A stretch of 6,954 bases of DNA from JBFLVQ01 sp040758525 (lineage in GTDB: Bacteria; Acidobacteriota; Blastocatellia; Chloracidobacteriales; JADJPF01): the NCBI GenBank assembly GCA_040758525.1, contig JBFLVQ010000506.1, positions 1-6,954 on the forward strand. The letters run 5' to 3'. Shown here in pieces: positions 6,291 through 6,954 of this stretch; positions within the stretch are counted from its first letter, which is position 1; the number at the start of each line of letters is the position of its first letter. Below the pieces are notes generated by a model. That model was given only the letters and a program-made list of their open reading frames with translations. It was not told where the DNA came from and did no database searches. A program made the position numbers and the translations under genes.

Positions 6291-6954
6291 TTAACTCTCC
6301 GTATGAGCCCGACTAATTCCGTAACTACGTAAGCGACGATAGAAAGTGCTGGCAGAGAGTCCTAACAACTTAGCTGCACGTGCCTGATGCCAATTGGTCT
6401 TCTCTAAAGCAGCAAGAATTTGTGCTTTTTCCACATCTTTAATACTCAATTTAGAGAGTGTACCAGGACGCGGCGTACGGCTTTCTGCACGCGGCCTTAA
6501 TTTGGCTTCCAACTGTTTGGCAGGCAAACGAATTTCTGGAGGTAGATCCTTAACAGTAATTAGATGACCGCCTGATACCAACACCGCACGTTCAATAACA
6601 ATACGTAGCTCGCGTACATTACCAGGCCAGTTATATTGCCTTAACTGTTCCATCACGCCTTCTGAAAATCGTGCTTCTAGACCACCATACTCCTTAAGAA
6701 AATGTTCTGCTAATACACAGATATCTTCAGGACGCTCACGTAGTGGCGGCACAGCAATCTGAAAATTGCTGATACGATAATAGAAATCCTCTCGAAAAAT
6801 CCCTTCACTAAGGGCACGGATAACTTCCCGATTGGTTGCCGCAACAATACGTACATCAACATGTAACTTGCGTGTACCGCCCAGTCGGAAGAAAGACTTT
6901 GTTTCTAATACTCTTAGTAACTTAACCTGTAAAGAGAGGCTCAATTCGGTTACT
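6291..6954 (-). CDS. Sigma-54-dependent transcriptional activator (NtrC class), N-terminus outside window
   Basis: The gene runs off the right edge; the last 220 residues are visible and open with VTELSLSLQVKLLRVLE, the segment just after Walker B in bacterial enhancer-binding proteins. Seen in fragment numbering: sensor I VRIVAATNR (34-42), the arginine-finger region FREDFYYRI (53-61), sensor II WPGNVREL (109-116), then a basic, proline-containing linker and a Fis-type helix-turn-helix (about 172-213, KAQILAALEKTNWHQARAAK then LLGLSASTFYRRLRSYGI). It would use ATP hydrolysis to open sigma-54 promoters from an upstream site. The GAFTGA loop, Walker A and the N-terminal sensing domain lie outside, so the signal is unknown. 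A TTG at 6944 is internal and not a real start. Adjacent genes are not obviously in an operon with it. Confidence 0.93.
   Translation of the reverse strand, partial: VTELSLSLQVKLLRVLETKSFFRLGGTRKLHVDVRIVAATNREVIRALSEGIFREDFYYRISNFQIAVPPLRERPEDICVLAEHFLKEYGGLEARFSEGVMEQLRQYNWPGNVRELRIVIERAVLVSGGHLITVKDLPPEIRLPAKQLEAKLRPRAESRTPRPGTLSKLSIKDVEKAQILAALEKTNWHQARAAKLLGLSASTFYRRLRSYGISRAHTES

Noticed and set aside
1..6954. CRISPR array, tRNA/rRNA gene, insertion sequence
   Set aside because: No regularly spaced direct repeats, no cloverleaf with a GTTCRA arm, and no transposase frame or terminal inverted repeats were seen on either strand.

Overview
The window comes from a Gram-negative bacterium. 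It encodes an outer-membrane porin with a Sec signal peptide and a C-terminal phenylalanine, and part of a sigma-54-dependent (NtrC-class) activator. Genes use ordinary TAA, TGA and TAG stops and standard Shine-Dalgarno sites. I cannot fix the lineage: a proteobacterium is likely, but the aminotransferase and porin subfamilies also occur in other Gram-negative phyla.

Left part (1-1545, plus strand), visibly more AT-rich than the rest: it looks like the worn end of a polymorphic toxin/immunity locus. It opens with the C-terminal tail of a gene that starts outside the window. That tail has an in-frame TAA at 119-121, yet its frame stays protein-like to a second TAA at 200-202. Fifteen bases later comes a small soluble protein (218-655), placed like an immunity gene. 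Next is a broken locus in which the N-terminal part of one small protein (804-980) meets, out of frame, the C-terminal part of another (940-1212). A small DUF7710-type protein (1267-1545) closes the block. Toxin/immunity function is inferred from layout, not shown.

Right part (1705-6954), with higher GC and larger recognisable genes: purU (formyltetrahydrofolate deformylase, minus) is divergent from a putative porin with an N-terminal coiled coil (plus). The porin and a class III PLP aminotransferase (minus; annotated as GabT-like, substrate uncertain) converge on one strong hairpin at 4285-4321 that can end transcription from both sides. A gene-free stretch of about 390 bases with one small inverted repeat precedes a 66-residue two-helix membrane protein (plus). 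That gene converges on the truncated NtrC-class regulator (minus), which runs off the right edge.

The right-hand genes do not form one operon. PurU feeds one-carbon and purine metabolism, the porin admits small solutes, and the aminotransferase handles amino acids or GABA. The regulator might control some neighbours, but I found no convincing -24/-12 promoter here. The short gaps 656-803, 1546-1704 and 2584-2780 hold no gene that I can see.
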